DNA of 64,000 nucleotides from Paenibacillus anaericanus (lineage in GTDB: Bacteria > Bacillota > Bacilli > Paenibacillales > Paenibacillaceae): the NCBI RefSeq assembly GCF_003994475.1, contig NZ_RZNY01000012.1, forward strand, positions 1-64,000. The letters run 5' to 3'. Both the position numbers and the translations under genes were made by a program. This document shows positions 34,964 to 44,466 of this stretch, one piece after another (the stretch's first letter is position 1; every line of letters starts with the position of its first letter). The notes under the pieces were generated by a model. The model saw only the letters and a program-made list of their open reading frames with translations. It searched no databases and was not told where the DNA came from.

Positions 34964-37609
34964 TTATGTGCTAACTCTATCCTCGCCGCTATCCTTACCT
35001 CGTAGGAACAGCTTTATGAATTCATTTACAATAAGGGGAATCAACCCTAACCCAATCACCCATCCCCAATCGACGAAGGAGAGAAATTGTACCTTAAACG
35101 CTGAGGCCAGGAACGGGATGGAAATGACTCCGAACTGCAAAACTAACCCAATGATTATAGCCCCAACTAGATACTTATTTGTAAAAAATCCAACTTGAAA
35201 AATAAACTTCGTTGCGCTTCTCATCGATAACGAATAGAACAGCTGTGAAGAAGCTAATACAACAAAGGCCATCGTCCTTGCATTCGTCATCGCTTCCTCA
35301 GAGATGTTGCTTGAACGTAGGCTGTACCCGAATTCATGCAATCCCAAATAAAAGGCAACTAATGTTATGGTCCCGATCAAGATACCCCCAATGATAGCTC
35401 GCAGCCCCGCCCCTTTGGCAAAGAAGCTTTCCTTCGGATCTCTGGGCTTTCTTCTCATTACATCTTTATCACCAGGATCTAGACCAAGCGCTATTGCGGG
35501 TAACGTATCCGTCACTAAGTTGACCCACAAGATCTGAGTTGGCAAGAGTGGTACGGGCCAGAAGAACAAGATCGAAAGGAGTATAGCTACAACTTCCCCA
35601 AGGTTACACGATAGTAGGAATATAACCGTCTTGCGAATATTCAAGTAAATATTCCTACCTTCTCTAATGGCGTGTACGATGGTCGTAAAGTTGTCATCGG
35701 TTAAGATCATGTCACTAGCGCCCTTGGATACATCTGTCCCGGTAATCCCCATAGCTACACCAATATCTGCAAATTTTAAAGAAGGAGCGTCGTTCACCCC
35801 ATCCCCCGTCATCGATACGATGTTACCTTTCGCTTTAAAAGCTCTAATAATCTTTACCTTATGCTCTGGAGAAACACGAGCAAATACTCTATAGTTATTA
35901 ATCTTCTGTGAGAACTCTTCTTCTGACAGCTGATCAATTTCCGCCCCCGTCATACTTTGATCAATTGAATCCGCAATACCGAGCTCCTTCGCAATCGCAA
36001 CCGCTGTGTTCTTATGATCACCAGTAATCATCACCGGCGTAATCCCGGCCATTTTCGCTTCTCTTATCGAATCTTTTACCTCAAGTCTTGGTGGGTCAAT
36101 CATACCGACGAATCCAAGTATCGTAAGGTCCTGCTCCATCTCATCTGGATCAATCATACGATCGGTATCCTTATAAGCAGCACCTAGAACTCTTAGTGCC
36201 TCATCCGACATCTCTTCGGCTGCCTTAAGATATTGGAGCTTCAGCTCTTCGGTTAACGGTACAACCTCACCATCGACGACAGCAGAAGTGGAGATCTGTA
36301 ATAGTTGATCGATCGCCCCCTTCGTATGTACGCGAAATCCAGATCTCGTCTGATTTAATGTAGACATCAGCTTACGATCGGAATCAAATGGTTTCTCGGA
36401 CACCCTTTTGTATTCTGAGTCTAAGGAACGTTTAATTAAATTGTTCTCATTACCAAATACAATTAAAGCTACTTCTGTAGGGTCCCCAGTAGCCTTTCCT
36501 TGTTCGAAGGTTGCATCTGAACATAAAACAAGTGATTTTATTAGCTCAACAGGAGGTTCATCCTTGTTTTGACTTGATGATATATAATGCTTCACGACAG
36601 ACATTTTATTTTGGGTTAGTGTACCTGTTTTGTCCGAACAAATGATATTAACAGAGCCTAATGTTTCGACCGCCGGCAGCTTCTTTACAATAGCATTAAT
36701 CTTTGACATTCTAGTCACGCCAAGTGCTAATACGATGGCTACAATCGCTGGAAGTCCTTCCGGAATAGCGGCAACTGCTAAACTGATCGCAGTGAGGAAC
36801 ATTTCAAATAGATCCCGCTTTTGAAACAGTGCAATGACAAACACAAGTACACAGATTCCTATCGCGATATACCCTAGGACCTTCCCGAGTTCCTCTAATT
36901 TTTTCTGTAATGGGGTCAATTCCTTATTATCATCATCAAGGATCTTAGCGATCTTCCCCATTTCGGTATTCATAGCTGTAGCTACCGCAATTCCTTCACC
37001 TCGGCCATAAGTTACAAGCGTGGACATAAATGCCATGTTTGACTTATCTCCAATAGGAGTTTTGGGATCTGTATGAATGTCATCAGCCACTTTGTCTGTT
37101 GGTACAGATTCTCCGGTTAATGCGGATTCCTCAATTTGCAGATTTGCGCTCTCTAATAATCGTAAATCAGCGGAAATAAATCTTCCCGCATCTAATATGA
37201 CGATATCACCAGGCACGACGTCCTCGGACCCTATTTCTTTCACTTCTCCGTCACGTCTGACAAGTGCCTTTGGAGTCGTCATTTGCTGTAAAGCTTCAAT
37301 CGACTTCTCCGCTTTATTCTCCTGGATCACACCAATAACCGCATTTAAAATAACGACAGCAAGGATAATGAGCGCATCGATAAATTCCCCAATAATCAGG
37401 GTTACGACCGCAGCACCTAGAAGGACATAAATGAGCATATCTTTCAACTGCGCAAAGAATAACAAGATCATACTTTTCTTGGGTTTTCCCTCAAGCTTAT
37501 TCGGACCATATTGCTCCAGCCTTGATTTGGCTTCCTCCGTAGTCAGCCCCGTTGCTGCATTTACTTTAAGCTCTTGGAGAACTTGTTCTTGTGACTTAGA
37601 GAACCACAT
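34964..37609 (-). CDS. Calcium-transporting P-type ATPase (SERCA-like)
   Basis: About 881 residues, P2A-type cation pump. From the longest frame the phosphorylated Asp329 is in SDKTGTLTQ, the actuator TGES is at 168-171, and helix-4 PEGLP (286-290) is the calcium-coordinating motif of SERCA-type pumps. TGDGVND is the hinge motif. An N-terminal cation-ATPase domain and a C-terminal helix bundle complete it. It extrudes Ca2+ from the cytoplasm, as B. subtilis YloB does during sporulation. The ATG at 37609 is 6 nt after AAGAGGTG; the GTG at 37618 is part of that site. Confidence 0.9.
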   Translation of the reverse strand: MWFSKSQEQVLQELKVNAATGLTTEEAKSRLEQYGPNKLEGKPKKSMILLFFAQLKDMLIYVLLGAAVVTLIIGEFIDALIILAVVILNAVIGVIQENKAEKSIEALQQMTTPKALVRRDGEVKEIGSEDVVPGDIVILDAGRFISADLRLLESANLQIEESALTGESVPTDKVADDIHTDPKTPIGDKSNMAFMSTLVTYGRGEGIAVATAMNTEMGKIAKILDDDNKELTPLQKKLEELGKVLGYIAIGICVLVFVIALFQKRDLFEMFLTAISLAVAAIPEGLPAIVAIVLALGVTRMSKINAIVKKLPAVETLGSVNIICSDKTGTLTQNKMSVVKHYISSSQNKDEPPVELIKSLVLCSDATFEQGKATGDPTEVALIVFGNENNLIKRSLDSEYKRVSEKPFDSDRKLMSTLNQTRSGFRVHTKGAIDQLLQISTSAVVDGEVVPLTEELKLQYLKAAEEMSDEALRVLGAAYKDTDRMIDPDEMEQDLTILGFVGMIDPPRLEVKDSIREAKMAGITPVMITGDHKNTAVAIAKELGIADSIDQSMTGAEIDQLSEEEFSQKINNYRVFARVSPEHKVKIIRAFKAKGNIVSMTGDGVNDAPSLKFADIGVAMGITGTDVSKGASDMILTDDNFTTIVHAIREGRNIYLNIRKTVIFLLSCNLGEVVAILLSILFFWPVPLLPTQILWVNLVTDTLPAIALGLDPGDKDVMRRKPRDPKESFFAKGAGLRAIIGGILIGTITLVAFYLGLHEFGYSLRSSNISEEAMTNARTMAFVVLASSQLFYSLSMRSATKFIFQVGFFTNKYLVGAIIIGLVLQFGVISIPFLASAFKVQFLSFVDWGWVIGLGLIPLIVNEFIKLFLRGKDSGEDRVST

Positions 37610-37744
37610 CCAAAACACCTCTTAGATTTAATTTTGGAATTAAATTTGCTAAACCCCATTTCAGCTATTACCCTTATTCTGCTCACTACTCACGATTTTC
37701 TTGCATATTTATCATTTCCATTTCAAAGTCTATATACAAAAAAA

Positions 37745-37783
37745 ACCACCTTGGTGCACCAAGTTATGCGGTGTCTAGGTGGT
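37745..37783 (-). terminator. Terminator after DUF2804 gene
   Basis: ACCACCT and AGGTGGT arms with a TTGGTGCACCAA palindrome inside; the minus strand continues with a T-run. Confidence 0.65.
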
Positions 37784-37824
37784 GGAATCTTATATATATT
37801 TATATGTATACGATAAAATATCCA

Positions 37825-38844
37825 TTACCAGTTATTTACTGCATGCTCGATAAAGGCAACCATATCCTTCACTTCAATGATTCTACCGTCATCTAAAACC
37901 GCTTGCCCCGTAAAAGTACCAAACAATTGATGACACTTATTATCGACAAACAATAGCTTCGTTGCCGTAATCTGATCGTAGATCGGCGTGAATTCCATCT
38001 GAAATCTCCCATTGTCACTGGTAACTTGTTTCTTCGACATATACCCTCCAGCAGACAGATCAAAGATCACAGACCCAAGCTTATGAGCGGTTCCATCGTA
38101 AAAGAGCATATTCTCCGTAGCTGCCGAGGTATTTCCGAACCCATGCCCAATATTGAAGCCGAATCTTTTGCCATCCACGTAACAACTGCCATTGCCCCAA
38201 TACCAATCATGCCGGAAAGGCCAGACTCCTCTTCCCCAATCGAGTAATCCAAAGGAACAATCCGGTTCGAATCTATACTCCTTATCTCCAATGAGTACTC
38301 TTCCAGTAGCCGGCATACAGTTGATTTTATGATTATAGTAGAACATAGAAGGGTGCTCATCAAAAGGTGTAGCGATCACTACCGACGTGGGATCTGGTTG
38401 AGATAACTTAATATCGATATCCATCCTGGGTGAGTTCTTTCCACTAGCCTTCCCAATCAACCTCCGTCCACCATCTGTGATCTGAAATTGGATGAACATA
38501 TTCCTCTGGTTATACGTCAAATCCCCTTGCTCTGCTGAAGATGGCATCTGGAGCCGATTAAACGGCAAGGCAAGCATTTTTGTAATTTCATAATGCTGTC
38601 CTGTCGCAAATTCAAACAATTTTACCGAAATGCTACCTGCATAAGACACGTGTCCAATGGTCATTTGCATACAGTAGTCATCGTTCGAGACCTGATAGAA
38701 ATCCCACTCTTTAATCCGCCATGGTGGAGCTTTAATACATTCGCGGTTATAGCTTAGTACTGCCCGTGTCGAATAACCATGCTGTAGTAGAGAGCCATTG
38801 TTGCCGAGTAAATTACCCGACACGTTAATCTCATTCTGTCCCAT
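37825..38844 (-). CDS. DUF2804 domain-containing protein
   Basis: 339 residues covering essentially the whole DUF2804 family. The signature GLLDWGRGVWPFRHDWYWGNGS lies around residue 205-226, followed by FGFNIGHGFGNTSAATEN. It is beta-rich with no signal peptide or membrane helix. Function is unknown; members occur in bacteria and protists. GGAGGTG precedes the ATG. It appears monocistronic between the ATPase and a GNAT gene, neither of which clarifies its role. Confidence 0.85.
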   Translation of the reverse strand: MGQNEINVSGNLLGNNGSLLQHGYSTRAVLSYNRECIKAPPWRIKEWDFYQVSNDDYCMQMTIGHVSYAGSISVKLFEFATGQHYEITKMLALPFNRLQMPSSAEQGDLTYNQRNMFIQFQITDGGRRLIGKASGKNSPRMDIDIKLSQPDPTSVVIATPFDEHPSMFYYNHKINCMPATGRVLIGDKEYRFEPDCSFGLLDWGRGVWPFRHDWYWGNGSCYVDGKRFGFNIGHGFGNTSAATENMLFYDGTAHKLGSVIFDLSAGGYMSKKQVTSDNGRFQMEFTPIYDQITATKLLFVDNKCHQLFGTFTGQAVLDDGRIIEVKDMVAFIEHAVNNW

Positions 38845-38919
38845 ATCCGCTACACCTCCAGATTAGTCACTAACCTTCTTATATCCAAGATATAAAGTAA
38901 GATCCCTCTGGCTGCTTGT

Positions 38920-39396
38920 TTAGTTATATGACATCCAAACCGTATTTCCCACCGTCTCAAAATCCTGCTTATACCAAAAATTACGTGATTTTTCTAGCGC
39001 ATATACATACATTTTTTTGTTAGGGTGCTTTTCTTTTAGCCAGTTCACAAAGAAGGCTCCATAACCGTTACCCTCATAATCTTTCAAAACATCTAACGCT
39101 TCAATAAAGATAATATCTGTTTTATTCTTTATATCTATATAGAAGTCCTTTTCCAGGTATTTCTCGTCACTACTGAAATAATCCTGTTCCGCCTTCTGAA
39201 CTAACTGCTTGCCGCTGCTATATTCCCAAATGACACCATACCCGGCCATTTCCTGTTCAACTTCAATGATATGGATCTCTTTAGGTAACTCCGATAGATC
39301 CTTCTGGCTTAATTCCCAGGCATGATAACTCGTTTTTATTTCGCTAAAAATGGATTGTATTTCTTGATCAAATGGTTTTGTGATAATCGTAGGCAT
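38920..39396 (-). CDS. GNAT family N-acetyltransferase
   Basis: 158 residues. The acetyl-CoA site is LDVLKDYEGNGYGAFFVNWLKEK (E-G-x-G-Y-G form), following the strand IIFIEALDV, and the C-terminal KSRNFWYKQDFETVGN is typical of GNAT proteins. AAAAGGAG precedes the ATG. Substrate unknown. Confidence 0.82.
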   Translation of the reverse strand: MPTIITKPFDQEIQSIFSEIKTSYHAWELSQKDLSELPKEIHIIEVEQEMAGYGVIWEYSSGKQLVQKAEQDYFSSDEKYLEKDFYIDIKNKTDIIFIEALDVLKDYEGNGYGAFFVNWLKEKHPNKKMYVYALEKSRNFWYKQDFETVGNTVWMSYN

Positions 39397-39503
39397 TTTC
39401 TATCTCCTTTTGCTGTTTATAGCTGTGTATAACACTAACTTATTCAATTCCTTCCGTCAATCTAGGGACCATAGCGGTGCATGATCTGTTGAAATAAGAA
39501 AAA

Positions 39504-39544
39504 GCACCTTATCTAGAACCGATACTTAGTTCTAGATAAGGTGC
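39504..39544 (-). terminator. Terminator of the GH29-GH35 operon
   Basis: A 16-bp perfect stem (39504-39519 with 39529-39544, GCACCTTATCTAGAAC arm); the minus strand continues TTTTTCTT. Confidence 0.88.
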
Positions 39545-39571
39545 GTGAGTCGAGGATATGTTACTTCAATA

Positions 39572-41335
39572 TTATATATCCACCCGATTGTTCAACACAT
39601 GATAATCCTGCAGCATGACCTCTGGAGCGGAGCAACCGTGTAGCTCAAAAATAATCAGCTCATTCTTTCCCTTTCGCAGGAGAGGCCCAGGAATATACAA
39701 CGTTTCTTGTGGGCCAATTTCCCAATAACGCCCTAGGTTGAAGCCATTGATATAGGCTACCCCTTTTGTCCATCCCTTCATATTTAAGAAAGTATCAGCC
39801 AGCTCATCCACCATAAACTCGCCTCTGTAGAAGCTCGGTTCATTAGGTAGAGTTTGAACACTCGGTTCGAATGAGAGGTTAGAGAAGTCATCTAATGGTA
39901 GCGAATGAATCGTCCAATGATATAAGAATTGTTGACCAAATCGAACACCTTCAGTAATTCCTTTCGGGTCCTTTATATGTGGGCCATAATTTACTCGTCC
40001 CATATTTTCCACCAAAATGCTCACAGTAACGCCTTCTGGAGGAACAGAAAAAGCAACCTCCTGATCCGGGTTCCAACGTTCGATCGTTCCCTTATACGTC
40101 CCATCAACAAAAATCATGGCACGGTCCCGTACCTCTTGAAGATTCAGTCTACTTTCCGGTCTAGGTCCCGTCAATCGCGTCGAATACAGGATAAATCCAT
40201 TATTTTGTCCAAGCCGCTCCATCGGTTCAGGACATGTGCTTTGAATCGGTGAAGATAGACTGTCAAGAGAAGACAATAGCTTCACTTGTTCCGTCATATG
40301 TACGATACCAAAATTCCGTTTGGCAATCGGCTCAGGCAGTTCAAGTGGGCCAAGATCCACATATTTTGCGATTACTTTACGTACAGCATGAAATTTCTCC
40401 GTGATATCACCACATTCACTGACAAGAACATCATAATCATAACTTGTAATGGTCGGTGCATATTTATCCTGAAAATTAGCTCCATTATAGAAACCGAAAT
40501 TCGTTCCTCCATGAAACATATAGAAATTGACCGACGCACCGACAGTCATCATCTCATCCAATACATTCGCCACATCATCTGCAGGTCTGGTGTGATGCTC
40601 CTCTCCCCAGTGATCAAACCAGCCATTCCAATATTCCATACACATCAGAGGTTGATCCGGTTGATATTCTGTAAGCTTCCTGAAGGCCTCAGTTGGTTGC
40701 GATCCAAAGTTAGCAGATGCCCACACTCCCGGTACCATCCCACCTTGAAGCATGAAGTCATCCGGACCATCCGAGGTAAACAACAATACATCTACGCCTC
40801 TCTTAATCAATCCGTCCTTCAAATATTGCAAATATACCTGATCATTGCCGTAGCTACCATACTCATTCTCGACTTGCATACAAATGATGGGTCCACCATT
40901 CGTCGACAACAGTGGTATCAGACGTGGAATTAACTCATCATAGTAGGCATCCACCTTTTCTAGATAAGGCAAATGATAGCAACGAAGATGCATTCTCGGA
41001 TCGGCAAGCAACCAGGCTGGGAGACCGCCGAACTCCCATTCTGCACAGATAAAGGGACTCGGTCGAACAATAACATAAAGACCAAGCTCACCAGCAATCT
41101 GAATAAACTTCTCCAAATCCGCCATCCCTTCGAATACAAATTCCCCTTCGTATGGCTCATGAAAATTCCACGGTATATAAGTTTCAACTGTATTAAATCC
41201 ACAAGCCTTCAATTTCATTAGACGATCAGCCCAATACTCCGGTACGACACGGAAATAGTGAATAGCTCCAGAGATAATCTGAATCGGACGGTTCTCTAGC
41301 ATGAATTGCGACCCGTTAATTGTTAATTTGTTCAT
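39572..41335 (-). CDS. GH35 beta-galactosidase
   Basis: 587 residues. An N-terminal TIM barrel starts with the family-typical ISGAIHYFRVVPEYWADRL. The acid/base Glu158 is in MQVENEYGSYG and the nucleophile Glu234 in MCMEYWNGWFDHWG. Two C-terminal beta domains follow (~360-587), ending with YINGFNLGRYW, typical of the family. There is no signal peptide, so it is cytoplasmic. AGGAGG precedes the ATG. As the last gene after a GH29 fucosidase and a transporter, it probably removes beta-galactose uncovered by defucosylation. Confidence 0.92.
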   Translation of the reverse strand: MNKLTINGSQFMLENRPIQIISGAIHYFRVVPEYWADRLMKLKACGFNTVETYIPWNFHEPYEGEFVFEGMADLEKFIQIAGELGLYVIVRPSPFICAEWEFGGLPAWLLADPRMHLRCYHLPYLEKVDAYYDELIPRLIPLLSTNGGPIICMQVENEYGSYGNDQVYLQYLKDGLIKRGVDVLLFTSDGPDDFMLQGGMVPGVWASANFGSQPTEAFRKLTEYQPDQPLMCMEYWNGWFDHWGEEHHTRPADDVANVLDEMMTVGASVNFYMFHGGTNFGFYNGANFQDKYAPTITSYDYDVLVSECGDITEKFHAVRKVIAKYVDLGPLELPEPIAKRNFGIVHMTEQVKLLSSLDSLSSPIQSTCPEPMERLGQNNGFILYSTRLTGPRPESRLNLQEVRDRAMIFVDGTYKGTIERWNPDQEVAFSVPPEGVTVSILVENMGRVNYGPHIKDPKGITEGVRFGQQFLYHWTIHSLPLDDFSNLSFEPSVQTLPNEPSFYRGEFMVDELADTFLNMKGWTKGVAYINGFNLGRYWEIGPQETLYIPGPLLRKGKNELIIFELHGCSAPEVMLQDYHVLNNRVDI

Positions 41336-41379
41336 AAGTAAGTTCCTCCTAGCAAAAGTATCTCGTTGACTACCATTTC

Positions 41380-42627
41380 CTATTTCGAGTCAAGCTCCGT
41401 GCAATATACCGCAAAGAAGCGGATAAGCGGAAGTTCTATGCACTTCGTCAATTTGAGTCGCAATTGCTTTGTACGAATCGCTTCAAAACGATCTATTTTC
41501 TTATGTCCAATAGCAGTACCTTGTACAAGTTCAACCCAGACTCCATCCTTCATACTCTCTAACACATACTCTTGAATCCGTTCACCATCTGAGATTTGCT
41601 CCATCAAGATTGCATGATCGATAAGCGACTCTTCCGGCAACGTCAATATCAGCTCTGCGCCCTCACCGGATGATTGCGCGATTGGATGATCGAAACGATG
41701 ACGGATTTCATCGCCAAACTCTATGACCCGCTCTACATCAATGTCAGGGAATAGTCCGCGATCGTCAGGCGAAATGTTCAGAAGTAACACTGTTCCATGG
41801 CCGACCGAACGGTAATAAATGTCCATCAAGTTATCAAGTGGTCGCAAGCTGTCTTCATCGTTTGGATGCCAAAACCAGTTGTTGCTACGAATTGGAACAT
41901 CACATTCAGCTGGTACCCAGTCCGAAGTTTCTGGTAACCATGTCAGCATATCGCTCGTAAATATGCTTACGCGAGCTTCAGAAGAAGTGTTCCAGCATGG
42001 ATATGGTGCTAATCCGTCTTCATTCCCTACCCAGCGAATCGTTGGCTGCCCCATATTGAACACCATCGCGTCAGGTTGATATCGCTTAATGAGTCCTATA
42101 ATGTTGGGCCAATCGTATTCACGACCTTCTGAACCTGCGCCGTCAAACCATAACTCAACGAGTGGGCCGTACTGGGTTAGCAATTCAGTAAGTTGCTCCG
42201 TATAGAAAGCATCATACGCTTCCTTGTCAGCATAAGATGGCTCATGCCGATCCCATGGCGACAAATACAATCCAAGGGCAACGCCCTCCTCACGGCAAGC
42301 GTCGGCAACCTCACGCACTACATCGCCTTGCCCATTCTTCCAAGGACTCGATTTCACCGAATAATCGGTCGTTTTCGTTGGCCACAAGCAGAAACCATCA
42401 TGATGTTTGGCCGTTAAGATAAAATATTTAAAACCAGCCCGCTTTGCCGTGCGTACCCATTGCCGTGCATCAAGCTGCGTCGGATTAAATTTCTCTGGCG
42501 AATCGGTGCCAGTACCCCACTCTTGATCACAAAATGTATTCATTCCAAAATGACAAAACATTCCGAGCTCCATGTCATGCCATCTCAATTGCTGTTCCGT
42601 TGGTTTTGCCAAAATTGATTTACTCAT
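41380..42627 (-). CDS. GH29 alpha-L-fucosidase
   Basis: About 415 residues. The TIM barrel has GMFCHFGMNTFCDQEW, ILTAKHHDGFCLWP and the nucleophile Asp165 in LWFDGAG (numbering of the longest frame). A small C-terminal beta domain follows. There is no signal peptide, so it acts on imported fucosides. The ATG at 42627 is preferred over a GTG nine bases earlier because AAAGAGAG lies 8 nt before it. It stands between the YesN regulator and the GH35 gene in one operon. Confidence 0.9.
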   Translation of the reverse strand: MSKSILAKPTEQQLRWHDMELGMFCHFGMNTFCDQEWGTGTDSPEKFNPTQLDARQWVRTAKRAGFKYFILTAKHHDGFCLWPTKTTDYSVKSSPWKNGQGDVVREVADACREEGVALGLYLSPWDRHEPSYADKEAYDAFYTEQLTELLTQYGPLVELWFDGAGSEGREYDWPNIIGLIKRYQPDAMVFNMGQPTIRWVGNEDGLAPYPCWNTSSEARVSIFTSDMLTWLPETSDWVPAECDVPIRSNNWFWHPNDEDSLRPLDNLMDIYYRSVGHGTVLLLNISPDDRGLFPDIDVERVIEFGDEIRHRFDHPIAQSSGEGAELILTLPEESLIDHAILMEQISDGERIQEYVLESMKDGVWVELVQGTAIGHKKIDRFEAIRTKQLRLKLTKCIELPLIRFFAVYCTELDSK

Positions 42628-42703
42628 TTCATACACTCTCTTTCATTCTCTTGTATTGTAGCGAGCCACGCGTACATTAGCTGCGATAAACACCTTACGA
42701 GAT

Positions 42704-44308
42704 CTAGCTGCCGGAGCAGCCTGAAAGCTTCCTAAACTGTTGAGGATTCGCATGATAGACTTTCTTGAACATTTTAGAGAAATAGGAGAAATTACTGTAC
42801 CCGATCGTTTGCGCGATATCCGAAATCGGGATCGTTGAGTGGACTATTAGCTCTTTAGCAATCTGCATCCTCTCATTCAGTAAATAGTCCGTAATACTCA
42901 TCCCTACCTCCTTTTTAAACAAACGGGAGAGATAAGCTGGATTAAGGTGAACGTACTCGGCAAGCATCTCACGGGTGATGTTCTCACTTAGATGATCGGC
43001 AATATAGGCACGAAGACGTGGAATAACAGACACTTCCTGATAAAGACAGCGATACACAATTTGGATTAACCAAGTTCCCCATACTTCCATCTGTTCCAAC
43101 GTCCTTGGGGGTACGTTTACTTGTGGGGCGCTAGCATGATGGATCAACTGATGTGCAGAAAGACCTTTCTTCTGCAGTAAATAATGAATCATTTGCAGAA
43201 ATCCCTGATAGTAGGCATGTAGAACATTTGCTCCAAAACGCCGGTCCAATGCAAGCTCCTTGAGGCTGCTCTTAAACTGCTGGACTAGTTCTTCTTCCTT
43301 ACCATTCTCCAGCAGCAGTGCCCAAACTATAAAATCAGGCAAGCGAGGATCTGGGGCAGGCTCTGGACTCTGCTTGCGCAGCCAGTTAAGCTGATTGGAC
43401 ACGCTGAGATTATTGTATTCCATAGATAGAAGTGCTTTGTACATTCCTGTTAGTTCATGCAGCATAACGGGTTCGCCGATATAGCAAGATACCGTGCAGT
43501 TCAAATATTGACTACAGGCATCAATATATCCGTTGCATTTCCGATCGATACTGTCCAGAAGCAAGGTTTCCTCCTCAGGTGAAAGGTAAAAGATAGCCAT
43601 AGTGACTCCTTGCTTGGTATGCACGACCTCTCCTCTATAAGTGGAAATCAGTAGTTCAGAGGATGATTGACGGATGGCGTACTCCATCACTTCTTCGTCT
43701 CTCGTGCTGAGTTCCCGCTGCCAATTCTCCACACTTACCATAACTGGGAGCAACCGATCCTCTGGCTGCAGGACAATACCATATTCAGCTGGTAGACTAC
43801 AGACTTCGCTATGGAAGGCGACGATCCGTTCTGATAGCAGATCGTACCAAAACCGCTCACTAAGCAAGGGCTTTTTTTTGTTCCATAACTCGTAATACGG
43901 CTTATATTGTTCACTCTGAGCAAGCTCAGTGTTCTTCTTTTCCACCGTACGGATTGCCTTCTGAATGACTTCTTCCAGGGCTTCGTACTCTACAGGCTTC
44001 ATCATGTAGTCAAAACTACTGAGCTGAACAGCTCGCTGCATGAACCGAAAATCATCGTGAGCCGTCAGAAAAATCGTTTCTGTATGAGGTGAAAACTCAT
44101 TAACCCACTCTAGTAATTCGATACCCGTCCCTTTTGGCATCTCAATATCACTTATCATGACGTGTATCTCTTGCTCCTTAAAGATCTTGATCGCTTCCCT
44201 CATGTTATAAGCATCATAAACCGCAGAAACACCCAGTTCCGTCCAATTAATTGCATCTTTAATCCCCATGACAGAGTACATCTCATCATCAACAATTAAA
44301 ATCTGCAA
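42704..44308 (-). CDS. Response regulator with AraC-type DNA-binding domain (YesN-like)
   Basis: About 534 residues. The receiver domain has DDE near the start and Asp57 (longest frame) as phosphoacceptor in ISDIEMPKGTG. A long middle region follows, then a C-terminal AraC domain (MLAEYVHLNPAYLSRLFKKEVG and ISDIAQTIGYSNFSYFSKMFKK). GGAGG fits the TTG at 44308 (spacer 9); the GTG at 44317 abuts the site. It pairs with the YesM-type kinase upstream, 150 bp apart, a gap containing a cre-like element. Confidence 0.9.
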   Translation of the reverse strand: MQILIVDDEMYSVMGIKDAINWTELGVSAVYDAYNMREAIKIFKEQEIHVMISDIEMPKGTGIELLEWVNEFSPHTETIFLTAHDDFRFMQRAVQLSSFDYMMKPVEYEALEEVIQKAIRTVEKKNTELAQSEQYKPYYELWNKKKPLLSERFWYDLLSERIVAFHSEVCSLPAEYGIVLQPEDRLLPVMVSVENWQRELSTRDEEVMEYAIRQSSSELLISTYRGEVVHTKQGVTMAIFYLSPEEETLLLDSIDRKCNGYIDACSQYLNCTVSCYIGEPVMLHELTGMYKALLSMEYNNLSVSNQLNWLRKQSPEPAPDPRLPDFIVWALLLENGKEEELVQQFKSSLKELALDRRFGANVLHAYYQGFLQMIHYLLQKKGLSAHQLIHHASAPQVNVPPRTLEQMEVWGTWLIQIVYRCLYQEVSVIPRLRAYIADHLSENITREMLAEYVHLNPAYLSRLFKKEVGMSITDYLLNERMQIAKELIVHSTIPISDIAQTIGYSNFSYFSKMFKKVYHANPQQFRKLSGCSGS

Positions 44309-44379
44309 TCCTTTCACCCTCCTGCACCTGCATAAATTGTATGACTTTCAGTTTGCACATTTTATAAATTTCACCTTTT

Positions 44380-44393
44380 AGTAAGCGTTTACA
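44380..44393. promoter_or_regulatory. cre-like element
   Basis: AGTAAGCGTTTACA matches the cre consensus TGWAARCGYTWNCW at 13 of 14 positions. It lies between the kinase and response-regulator genes, about 75 bp upstream of the latter, suggesting an internal CcpA-controlled promoter. Confidence 0.5.
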
Positions 44394-44466
44394 CTTATGT
44401 TTTTTCATCTCTAGTTCCGGGCAATATTCATTAACACTAGCTTCCTTAATATAGCGGTTTCTTGGA

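Noticed and set aside
35212-37625. Several plus-strand frames across the P-type ATPase region
   Set aside because: All are shadows of the intact minus-strand ATPase gene.
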